Assembly: GCA_947628025.1 (NCBI GenBank)
Contig: CANQYH010000032.1
Location: 1-16,715 of the forward strand
Origin: an uncultured Lachnospiraceae bacterium
GTDB taxonomy: Bacteria > Bacillota > Clostridia > Lachnospirales > Lachnospiraceae
Reading direction: 5' to 3'
DNA length: 16,715 bases
Each line of letters opens with the position of its first letter. Within the stretch, counting starts at the first letter, position 1. Below the pieces are notes generated by a model, which was given only the letters and a program-made list of their open reading frames with translations, had not been told where the DNA came from and ran no database searches. A program made the position numbers and the translations under genes. Positions 1 to 7,700 of the stretch are shown piece by piece.

Positions 1-475
1 CCACGACCACCAGCCCGTCGTCCCAGGCCGCGTTCACCCCCTGGACCAGCGCTGAATTCTCGCTCATATATTTTCTGGAATAGGATCCCACCGATATATT
101 TACGATGCGGATCCCCAATTCTTCCTTGTGTTCCCGGATCCAGCGGAGCCCCATCAGGACGTCCGAGGCATAGCCCCCGCCTTTGGAATCCAGCACTTTC
201 ACGGAAATTAGGCTGCAGCCGGGAGCGATTCCCCGGTACCTGCCGCCGGACGCGCAGCCGTTTCCCCCTATAATCGCGGAAATATGGGTGCCGTGTCCAT
301 TGTCGTCATAAGGTTCCCGTCTTCGATGCAGCACGTCAAAAAAGGCCGTGACCCGTGTTCCGAAATCTTCATGGGGAAAAATACCCGTATCCAGGACAGC
401 CACCCCGATCCCCCGGCCGGTCAGGCCTGAGCGTTCAGGCTCATAACATTGTATCAGTTCTCTCGCCTGATTCAA
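1..475 (-). CDS. S8 family (subtilisin-like) serine peptidase, N-terminal part, cut by window edge
   Basis: Reading the minus strand from a TTG at 473-475 gives 158 codons without a stop up to the window edge. The catalytic Asp lies in GVAVLDTGI (Asp29) and the catalytic His in DDNGHGTH (His61); VSVKVLD-type and RIVNISVG segments (residues 91-96 and 123-130) are also typical of subtilases. The catalytic Ser lies beyond the edge. A stop codon sits just upstream in frame, so the start must be TTG at 475 or further in. The TTG is preceded by AGGA at 9 bases, an acceptable ribosome binding site. No signal peptide or propeptide precedes the catalytic domain, which suggests a cytosolic subtilase rather than a secreted one. 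This gene ends the minus-strand genes seen here and is separated from lysA by a terminator. The family is certain; substrate and exact start are not. Confidence 0.85.
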   Translation of the reverse strand, partial: MNQARELIQCYEPERSGLTGRGIGVAVLDTGIFPHEDFGTRVTAFFDVLHRRREPYDDNGHGTHISAIIGGNGCASGGRYRGIAPGCSLISVKVLDSKGGGYASDVLMGLRWIREHKEELGIRIVNISVGSYSRKYMSENSALVQGVNAAWDDGLVVV

Positions 476-572
476 GGTCTTCCATCCTCAAATATCCCCT
501 TTTTATTAGATTATTCCCGAACGTGCAAATGGTTTCCTGCCCTGTAAAAACCGTTTAAAAAAGTCTTTCGGC

Positions 573-589
573 AGAAATTAAGAATTTCT
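573..589. repeat. 7-bp inverted repeat upstream of the S8 peptidase gene
   Basis: AGAAATT and AATTTCT flank a 3-base spacer about 100 bases upstream of the S8 peptidase start. It could be an operator or a weak hairpin in the leader. No T-run follows on either strand, so it is not a terminator. No convincing sigma-A promoter for the peptidase gene was found in 476-700. Confidence 0.3.
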
Positions 590-633
590 TCTGAATTTAT
601 TTCGACATTCTAAATTTTTTTTGGCGGCACTTA

Positions 634-642
634 TGCTATACT
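634..642 (+). promoter_or_regulatory. Candidate extended -10 promoter element on the plus strand
   Basis: TGCTATACT fits an extended -10 (TG-N-TATACT). A -35 match at normal spacing is poor, only a T-run. No gene follows on the plus strand before the terminator at 707-736. If active, the element would make a transcript of about 88 nt from near 649 to 736. Weak evidence. Confidence 0.25.
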
Positions 643-706
643 GCTTTCAACGAGATAATTACTCCCAATCACACCCCCTTTATCCTTTTTGATTTTAACT
701 CCTTAC

Positions 707-736
707 AAAAAAACCTGCCGCGCGGCAGGTTTTTTT
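707..736. terminator. Bidirectional intrinsic terminator downstream of lysA
   Basis: Seven A's, the palindrome CCTGCCGCGCGGCAGG and seven T's form a perfectly self-complementary 30-base element. Read on the minus strand it lies 35 bases after the lysA stop codon and gives a GC stem followed by a U-run. It works equally well on the plus strand. Confidence 0.9.
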
Positions 737-770
737 GGTCCTGTTTGGATTCTGTTTTGGTTCCGTCCGG

Positions 771-2039
771 CTACAGATATCTGCCCATGATCCCGCAGAA
801 ATCAAACGTAGCGAAATAGTCTTTCGGCGTTTCGGCCCGCCGGATCAGTTCGGTCTCCCCGTTTTCTTTCAGGAGGATCTCCGCTGACCTCAGTTTTCCG
901 TTATAATTGTATCCCATGGAATAACCGTGGGCCCCGGTGTCGTGGATCACCAGCAGATCGCCCATGGAGATCTCCGGAAGCATCCGGTCCACGGCAAATT
1001 TATCGTTGTTCTCGCAGAGAGAACCGACCACGTCGTACTTGTGGTCGCAGGGAGCCTGTTCCTTTCCCATCACCGTGATATGGTGGTACGCGCCGTATAT
1101 GGCCGGGCGCATCAGGTTCACCGCGCAGGCGTCCACGCCGATGTATTCCTTATAAGTGTGCTTTTCGTGGATCGCCCTGGTCACGAGGCAGCCGTAGGGA
1201 GCCAGCATAAAGCGGCCCATCTCCGTATAGATCGCCACGTCGCCCATGCCCGCCGGTACCAGCACTTCCTCGTACACCCTGCGCACGCCCTCGCCAATCG
1301 CCAGGATGTCGTTGGGCTCCTGCTCCGGCCGGTAAGCCACGCCCACGCCGCCGGACAGATTGATAAACGCCACTTTTGCGCCGGTTTCCTGCTGCAGCTT
1401 CACCGCCAGCTCGAACAGGGTCTTCGCCAGCATCGGGTAATACTCGTTCGTCACCGTGTTGCTGGCCAGGAACGCATGGATGCCGAACCGCTTCGCGCCT
1501 TTTTCTTTGAGGATGCGGAACGCCTCGAAGATCTGCTCCGTGGTCATGCCATACTTGGCGTCGCCGGGATTGTCCATGATGCCGTTGCTCATCGTAAATA
1601 CGCCGCCCGGATTGTAGCGGCAGCTGACTGTCTCCGGGATAAACCCCAGCGTTTCCTCCAGGCACGGAATATGCGTGATATCGTCCAGATTGATGATGCC
1701 GCCCAATTCGTGCGCAAACTTAAATTCCTCCGGGGGCGTATCGTTGGACGAGAACATGATCTCCTGCCCATGGAATCCGCAGGCGTCCGACATCATCAGC
1801 TCCGTCATCGAGGAGCAGTCGGTCCCGCAGCCGTATTCTTTCAATATTTTTAAAATGAACGGATTCGGCGTCGCCTTGACCGCGAAATACTCCCGAAAGC
1901 CCGGATTCCAGGCAAACGCTGCCTTTACTTTCTCCGCATTCTCCCGGATGCCTCTCTCGTCATACAGATGAAACGGCGTCGGGTATTTTTCCGTGATCTC
2001 TTTTAATTGTTCCAGAGTTACAAACGGTTTCTTTTCCAT
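771..2039 (-). CDS. lysA: Diaminopimelate decarboxylase (atypical clostridial form)
   Basis: A PLP-dependent fold-type III decarboxylase of 422 residues, expected to convert meso-diaminopimelate to lysine plus CO2, the last step of lysine synthesis. The PLP lysine is in FAVKATPN (Lys55). INLSGGVGV (226-234) is the glycine-rich phosphate loop, YTEMGR (271-276) replaces the usual EPGR, and CENNDKF (342-348) occupies the place of the usual CESGD. The typical HIGSQ segment reads GIHAFLASN (186-194). These changes mark a divergent branch, so the substrate could in principle differ. The start chosen is ATG at 2039, with AAAGGA 11 bases upstream. The open frame runs 20 codons further to an ATG at 2099 that overlaps the pyk stop as TAATG but has no good ribosome binding site. 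It lies 59 bases after pyk and before the terminator at 707-736, so it is probably the last gene of that operon. Confidence 0.88.
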   Translation of the reverse strand: MEKKPFVTLEQLKEITEKYPTPFHLYDERGIRENAEKVKAAFAWNPGFREYFAVKATPNPFILKILKEYGCGTDCSSMTELMMSDACGFHGQEIMFSSNDTPPEEFKFAHELGGIINLDDITHIPCLEETLGFIPETVSCRYNPGGVFTMSNGIMDNPGDAKYGMTTEQIFEAFRILKEKGAKRFGIHAFLASNTVTNEYYPMLAKTLFELAVKLQQETGAKVAFINLSGGVGVAYRPEQEPNDILAIGEGVRRVYEEVLVPAGMGDVAIYTEMGRFMLAPYGCLVTRAIHEKHTYKEYIGVDACAVNLMRPAIYGAYHHITVMGKEQAPCDHKYDVVGSLCENNDKFAVDRMLPEISMGDLLVIHDTGAHGYSMGYNYNGKLRSAEILLKENGETELIRRAETPKDYFATFDFCGIMGRYL

Positions 2040-2098
2040 CGTAATTTGATTCCTTTCGCTGCTTGCTGCTTCAATGACCGCCTGCAGCCCCATCCACA

Positions 2099-3535
2099 TT
2101 ATGACACATTGACGATCCGCATCATATTAGTATGAGCCGCCGGCTGATCTTTCCGATCATAATTGACCAGTCCCGCCGTCACCACCGCGATGTCTCCCGA
2201 CTGGAACACGCCTTTTTCTTTCAGGTACTCAATCGAGGACGCGATCAGGGCGTCGGTGGATTCGGAGCGCATGGCCAGATACGGACGCACGCCCCAGTAG
2301 ATCTGCATCTGCCGCACCGCGCTGGCCGCCGGGGACATGCCGATGATCTGCACGCCGGATCTCCATTTGGACAGCAGACGGGCCGTGAACCCGCTGATGC
2401 TGGGCGCCACGATCGCGCGTGCTCCCAGGTCGTGGGCCGTGGACACCGAGGAGAAGCAGACCGCGTTGGAAATAATGGACCGGTTGGAATCCGTCACCTG
2501 GCGGCTGCGGTACGCCGTATAGTCCAGATGGGACTCCGCCTCCACGCAAATCTCCACCATCATCTTCAGGGCTTCCACCGGATATTTGCCGGCCGCCGTC
2601 TCGCCGGAGAGCATGACCACGTCGGTCCCCTCCGCCACGGCCTCGGACACGTCCGTCACCTCCGCACGGGTGGGACGGGGATTGCGGATCATCGAATCCA
2701 GCATCTGGGTAGCCGTGATGACCGGCTTGCAGGCCTCGTTGCATTTGCGGATGATCGTTTTCTGGATAAATGGCACCTTCTGGGCCGGGATCTCCACGCC
2801 CAGATCGCCGCGGGCTACCATAATGCCGTCGCTGGCTGCGATGATATCGTCCAGATTCTCCAGTCCCTCCGCGTTCTCGATCTTGGAGATGACCATGATA
2901 TGGGAATCATATTTTTTCAGGATCTCTTTGATCTCCAGCACCGCCTCGGCAGACCGCACAAACGAAGCCGCGATAAAATCGAAGCCCTGCTCGATGCCGA
3001 ACACGATGTCTTCTTTGTCTTTATCCGTCAGCGCCGGCAGTTTCACCTTGACGCCGGGTACGTTTACGCCTTTCTGGCTGCCCAGCTCTCCGCCGTTGAC
3101 CACCAGGCAGGAGATATCCTCCCCCTCGATCTGATTCACTTTCAGTTCGATCAGGCCGTCGTCGATCAGGATCCGGTCGCCTGGCTTTACGTCCTCCGCC
3201 AGCCCGGAATAGTTGATATGGCAGATCTGCTGGTCGCACTCGGTCTCCCGGGTGGTCAGCGTGTAGATCTGTCCCGCAAACAGAGAGATCTTGCCGCCGC
3301 CTTTCACGCGTCCCGTGCGGATCTCCGGCCCTTTGGTGTCCAGAAGCGCCGCCACCGGCACGTCCAGCTCGCTGCGGATCTGCTTTAACTGATCCAGCCG
3401 GGCTTTCTGTTCCTCATGAGTGCCGTGAGAAAAATTGAACCGGGCGATGTCCATGCCGTACCTCACCAGATCCATCATCACATTCCTGTCGTCGGAGCTG
3501 GGCCCCATGGTGCAGATGATCTTCGTTTTCTTCAT
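2099..3535 (-). CDS. pyk: Pyruvate kinase
   Basis: Converts phosphoenolpyruvate and ADP to pyruvate and ATP in the last step of glycolysis; cytosolic, normally a tetramer. The 478 residues match the length of the form without the extra C-terminal PEP-utilizer domain of many Bacilli. Visible signatures are ARFNFSHG (31-38, with the substrate-site Arg32), LDTKGPEIRTG (65-75), the catalytic lysine region ISKIENAEG (216-224, Lys218 and Glu220), the metal-binding ARGDLGVEIP (241-250) and PVITATQMLDSM (271-282). The B domain spans roughly 75-170. The C-terminal third is the allosteric domain. The ATG at 3535 has AGGAGGG 8 bases upstream. It follows the rhomboid-like gene after 49 bases and precedes lysA, so it is probably co-transcribed with both. 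Confidence 0.97.
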   Translation of the reverse strand: MKKTKIICTMGPSSDDRNVMMDLVRYGMDIARFNFSHGTHEEQKARLDQLKQIRSELDVPVAALLDTKGPEIRTGRVKGGGKISLFAGQIYTLTTRETECDQQICHINYSGLAEDVKPGDRILIDDGLIELKVNQIEGEDISCLVVNGGELGSQKGVNVPGVKVKLPALTDKDKEDIVFGIEQGFDFIAASFVRSAEAVLEIKEILKKYDSHIMVISKIENAEGLENLDDIIAASDGIMVARGDLGVEIPAQKVPFIQKTIIRKCNEACKPVITATQMLDSMIRNPRPTRAEVTDVSEAVAEGTDVVMLSGETAAGKYPVEALKMMVEICVEAESHLDYTAYRSRQVTDSNRSIISNAVCFSSVSTAHDLGARAIVAPSISGFTARLLSKWRSGVQIIGMSPAASAVRQMQIYWGVRPYLAMRSESTDALIASSIEYLKEKGVFQSGDIAVVTAGLVNYDRKDQPAAHTNMMRIVNVS

Positions 3536-3584
3536 ATATGATTCCCTCCTGCATAATAATAGACTCTGCCCGCAAAACTCTGTC

Positions 3585-4463
3585 TCACTGCATCGGAGTT
3601 CCCGGCTGCTCTGTCACATGCTGGTGCGTATACAGATGGTCCTGGCAGTATTCCAGGCCGCCCGCACATTTGGAACAATAACGGAACTCCAGGTCTTCCC
3701 CGTCCTTCTCCGTCCGTCCGCAGACCGCGCAGCGGTGCCGGACGCCGCCCGACGGCAATATCTTCGTCTGAGTGCGGAAATCCCGCCTCCGCTTCACCTC
3801 TTTGGGCGAATAGCGGCTCAAATTCCTGGTCATCAAAAAGAAGATCAGGAAATTCGCCAGCGACAAGACGATGGCGCACCGCTCGGCCGCTCCGCCCACG
3901 ATAAAACCGTAGAGGAAGAACAGGCCGTCAAACACCGCCAGCACTTTCGCTTTCACCGGAATCACCATAAACAGCAGAAACTGCAGGTCCGGATACATGG
4001 CAGCGAAAGCGAAAAACAGCGAAAGGTTCAGATACGTGGTCGTTAAAAACAAAAGCTGATGGAACGCCAGGTACCCGATCAGGGACGCCAACACATGGCC
4101 CAGGATCCCCATAAAGAAATATACGTTGAAGCGGAACGCTCCCCAGGTCCGCTCCAGATTCGTGCCCAGCGAATAATAGAGGGAGAGGGCGATGGCGTTA
4201 AAGAGCAGGTCCGACAGCATACTGCCGGCGGACGAACCGATCGGGGACATGGACCCCATCGGAGGATAGATGATAAACGTAACGATCCGCCAGACCTGAC
4301 CGCGGAGGATCGCGGCGGCGTTTAAACTCAGGTAATTCCAGTACAGCCCCGGCAGGATCATCTGAATCAGGATGCCGATGGCGTAGAGGATCATAATATA
4401 ATACATCAAATTATGGATCGCGTATCTGCCGAACTTCCGCTCCAATTTCTGAAAGAATTTCAT
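3585..4463 (-). CDS. Rhomboid-like integral membrane protein with C-terminal Cys-rich zinc-binding tail
   Basis: A 292-residue polytopic membrane protein. Segments resembling rhomboids are QVWRIVTFIIYPP (residues 56-68), LGTNLERTWGAFRFNVYF (99-116) with the loop-1-like LE and W-G pattern, and IPVKAKVLAVFD (168-179). About six hydrophobic segments are visible (near 19-37, 86-100, 110-132, 137-157, 160-190, 196-211). The GxSG catalytic motif of rhomboid proteases is missing; the matching helix reads YLNLSLFFAFAAMYPD. It may therefore be a proteolytically inactive member. The cytosolic tail has C-x2-C (245/248), C-x2-C (263/266) and C-x2-H (273/276), fit for one or two zinc ions. The start MKFFQK at 4463 is preferred because AAGGA lies upstream; an ATG at 4490 has no ribosome binding site and falls too near the predicted transcription start. 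First gene of the pyk-lysA unit. Role unknown. Confidence 0.75.
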   Translation of the reverse strand: MKFFQKLERKFGRYAIHNLMYYIMILYAIGILIQMILPGLYWNYLSLNAAAILRGQVWRIVTFIIYPPMGSMSPIGSSAGSMLSDLLFNAIALSLYYSLGTNLERTWGAFRFNVYFFMGILGHVLASLIGYLAFHQLLFLTTTYLNLSLFFAFAAMYPDLQFLLFMVIPVKAKVLAVFDGLFFLYGFIVGGAAERCAIVLSLANFLIFFLMTRNLSRYSPKEVKRRRDFRTQTKILPSGGVRHRCAVCGRTEKDGEDLEFRYCSKCAGGLEYCQDHLYTHQHVTEQPGTPMQ

Positions 4464-4505
4464 AGTATGACCATTTCCTTTTTCTGTCATTTTTTTGTTA
4501 GCTTC

Positions 4506-4534
4506 ATTATAAATTCTGGGCGGGGGTTTGTCAA
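4506..4534 (-). promoter_or_regulatory. Sigma-A promoter of the rhomboid-like/pyk/lysA unit
   Basis: On the minus strand TTGACA (4529-4534) and TATAAT (4506-4511) match both consensus hexamers perfectly with a 17-base spacer. Transcription should start near 4499, about 36 bases upstream of the chosen start codon at 4463. This is a very strong promoter, in keeping with a glycolytic gene downstream. Confidence 0.93.
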
Positions 4535-4568
4535 ACTATGCTTTATATTTTTTTCATTTCTTTCCCGA

Positions 4569-4597
4569 TTGTTTTCTTCCTTAATTTATGGTAAACT
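4569..4597 (+). promoter_or_regulatory. Divergent sigma-A promoter for the activase fusion gene
   Basis: TTGTTT (4569-4574), a 17-base spacer and TAAACT (4592-4597), with TGG just before the -10 giving an extended -10. Transcription would start near 4604 and leave a leader of about 105 bases before the ATG at 4709. It lies back to back with the minus-strand promoter, 34 bases apart. Confidence 0.75.
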
Positions 4598-4607
4598 GAA
4601 ATCCGAC

Positions 4608-4659
4608 AGGAGCGCTACGGATACGTCCGCATCCGGTTACCGGACCGGCGCTCTTTTTT
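4608..4659 (+). promoter_or_regulatory. Structured 5' leader with terminator-like U-run (possible attenuator)
   Basis: GAGCGC (4610-4615) pairs with GCGCTC (4648-4653), extendable by two weaker pairs, and TTTTTT follows directly (4654-4659). Inside it are two short hairpins: CGGA/TCCG with a TACG tetraloop (4618-4629) and TCCGG/CCGGA with a TTA loop (4632-4644). Together they make a small three-way junction ending in a U-run, only a few bases from the predicted 5' end of the transcript. This looks like an early transcription stop in the leader of the activase gene. I do not recognise it as a known riboswitch class, and no alternative antiterminator pairing was worked out. Confidence 0.5.
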
Positions 4660-4680
4660 CCGCATTTTCCGGTTATGCAA

Positions 4681-4708
4681 AGGAGGCAGGGGTATTTCCC
4701 CCGCATAT
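4681..4708 (+). promoter_or_regulatory. Ribosome binding site separated from the ATG by a small hairpin
   Basis: AAAGGAGG ends at 4686, a full 22 bases before the ATG at 4709. Between them GGGG (4689-4692) can pair with CCCC (4698-4701) around a 5-base loop. Folding removes 13 bases and leaves an effective spacing of 9, near the optimum. An alternative is an ATT start at 4694-4696, in frame and 7 bases from AGGAGG. Confidence 0.55.
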
Positions 4709-7700
4709 ATGAATCAATACCTGACATTAGGGATCGATATAGGTTCGACCACTGTAAAGGCCGTCGTCGCCGCTCCGAACGAAGCGGCGGAAAACGGCTC
4801 ATACGAAATCCTGTTTGCCGACTATGAACGGCACTACGCCAATATCCAGGACACGCTGGCCGCTCTTCTGAAAAAAGCCCGTGAAGCGCTGGGATCGGTC
4901 ACGCTCCATCCCATGATCACCGGCTCCGGCGGTCTGACGCTGTCCCGGCACCTCGATATTCCTTTCGTCCAGGAGGTCGTCGCGGTCGCTTCCGCCCTGA
5001 CGGATTACGCGCCCCGCACCGACGTAGCCATCGAACTGGGCGGCGAGGACGCGAAGATCATTTATTTCACCGGCGGCATCGACCAGCGGATGAACGGGAT
5101 CTGCGCCGGCGGCACCGGCTCGTTCATCGACCAGATGGCGTCGCTTTTGCAGACGGACGCCGCGGGGCTGAACGAATACGCCAAAGGCTACCAGATGATC
5201 TATCCCATCGCGGCCCGCTGCGGCGTGTTCGCCAAATCCGATATCCAGCCGCTGATCAACGAGGGGGCCACCAGAGAAGATCTGGCGGCGTCCATTTTCC
5301 AGGCCGTCGTCAACCAGACCATCAGCGGCCTGGCCTGCGGCAAGCCCATCCGCGGCAACGTGGCTTTCCTGGGCGGCCCGCTGCACTTTTTATCGGAGCT
5401 GCGCCAGGCTTTTATCCGCACGCTTCATCTGACCGGGGACCAGATCATCGCGCCGGAACATTCGCATCTGTTCGCGGCCCTGGGCGCGGCCATGAACCAC
5501 CAGGAGGACGTGACCGTATCCCTGGACGCACTGATCGACCGCCTGGAAAACGGCATCCGCATGGCGTCGGAGATCAAGCGCATGGCTCCGCTTTTCAGCA
5601 GCCAGGCGGAATATGACGAATTTCTGGCCAGACACAACAAGCACCGGGTAAAGACCGCCCGCCTGGCCGATTACGAGGGAGACTGCTATCTGGGCATCGA
5701 CGCCGGCTCCACGACGACCAAAGTCGCGCTGGTAGGCAAAGACGGCTCCCTGCTCTATGACTTTTACAGCAATAACAACGGAAGCCCCCTGGCTACGGCC
5801 ATCCGCGCCATGCGCGAGATCCGGGCCCTGCTCCCGCCGAACGCACGCATCGCCTACTCCTGTTCCACCGGATACGGCGAGGCTCTGTTAAAGGCGGCCT
5901 TTCTGCTGGACGAGGGGGAAGTGGAGACCATCTCCCACTACTACGCCGCCAAATTTTTCGAGCCGGACGTAGACTGCATCCTGGACATCGGCGGCCAGGA
6001 CATGAAATGTATCCGCATCAAGGACAACAGCGTGGACAGCGTCCAGTTAAATGAGGCCTGCTCCTCCGGCTGCGGTTCATTCATCGAAACGTTCGCCAAA
6101 TCCCTAAACTACGGCGTGGAAGAATTTGCCAAAGAGGCCCTGTTCGCGCCGAATCCCACGGACCTGGGCAGCCGCTGCACCGTGTTTATGAATTCCAACG
6201 TAAAGCAGGCCCAGAAAGAGGGCGCCAGCGTGGCCGATATCTCCGCCGGACTGGCTTATTCCGTGATCAAAAACGCACTTTATAAGGTAATCAAGATCAC
6301 CAGCCCCGCGGACTTAGGCTCCAACGTCGTAGTGCAGGGCGGCACATTCTACAACGACGCCGTGCTGCGCAGCTTCGAGCGGATCTCCGGCTGCGAGGCG
6401 GTACGGCCCGATATCGCCGGGATCATGGGCGCGTTCGGCGCAGCCCTGATCGCCAGGGAGCGCCATGAGGGCCAGGCGACGACCATGATGTCCCTGGACG
6501 ACATCGTACATCTCCATTATCAGACTTCCATGGCCCGCTGCAAAGGCTGCACCAATCACTGCGTATTGACAGTCAATAAATTCGGAGGCGGCCGCCAGTT
6601 CATCAGCGGCAACCGCTGCGAAAAGGGGCTGGGCAAGGAAAAAGTGCGCCACGAGATCCCCAATCTGTTTGATTATAAATATCACCGGATCTTCGATTAC
6701 GAACCTCTGCCCGAGGACCAGGCCCCGCGGGGCGTCATCGGCATCCCGCGCGTCCTGAACTTTTACGAGAATTACCCGTTCTGGGCCACGTTTTTCAGGG
6801 AGCTGGGCTTTAGGGTCGTCTTGTCGCCTCAGTCTACCCGCGATATCTACGAGCTGGGCATCGAATCCATTCCCAGCGAGTCCGAGTGCTATCCGGCGAA
6901 GCTGGCCCACGGCCATGTAGCGTGGCTCATAAAGCAGGGCGTCAAGACCATTTTCTACCCCTGCATCCCCTATGAACGGAACGAGCAGCCCGGCGCAGGC
7001 AACCATTACAACTGCCCCATGGTCACCTCTTACGCGGAGAACATCAAAAACAACATGGAAGAACTGGAAGAAAACCAGATCCGTTTTCTGAATCCGTTCA
7101 TGGCCTTTACCGACGAGGAGATCCTGACCAAACAGCTGACGACGGAATTTATGAAAGAATTCGGCCCAGGCAAAGAAGCCTCATCCGGAGAGAAAGGAGG
7201 CTCCGGCCCCGCAGACGCGGAGAGAACCCTCCCTGCCGGACCGAACCGCGTTTTTGGAACCGCAGTCCCTCCCATGACGGAAGCCGAGATCCGCGCCGCC
7301 GCCCACAAAGCCTGGCTGGATCTGGAACAGTGCCGTCTGGATCTGCAGAAAAAGGGCGCGGAGACCATCGCCTGGCTGAAAGAACACAACCGCCGCGGCA
7401 TCGTACTGGCCGGGCGTCCTTACCATATCGACCCGGAGATCCACCACGGCATCCCGGAGATGATCGCATCCTACGGCATGGCCGTGCTGACCGAGGATTC
7501 CGTCTCCCACTTAGGAGAGGTAGAGAGGCCGCTGATCGTCACCGACCAGTGGATGTACCATTCCCGCCTCTACGCGGCCGCTTCCTGCGTGAAACAGAAC
7601 GACTGCCTGGATCTGATCCAGCTGAATTCGTTCGGCTGCGGCTTAGACGCCGTGACCACCGACCAGGTACACGATATCCTGGCCTCAGCCGGCAAGATCT

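Noticed and set aside
355..558. 67-codon plus-strand frame across the start of the S8 peptidase
   Set aside because: It is antisense to the Asp/His region of the peptidase and has no ribosome binding site.
927..1853. 308-codon plus-strand frame antisense to lysA
   Set aside because: Same antisense shadow pattern, with no ribosome binding site or domain.
2132..3388. 418-codon plus-strand frame antisense to pyk
   Set aside because: Rich in His, Arg and Asp without a recognisable fold; pyruvate kinase on the other strand is certain.
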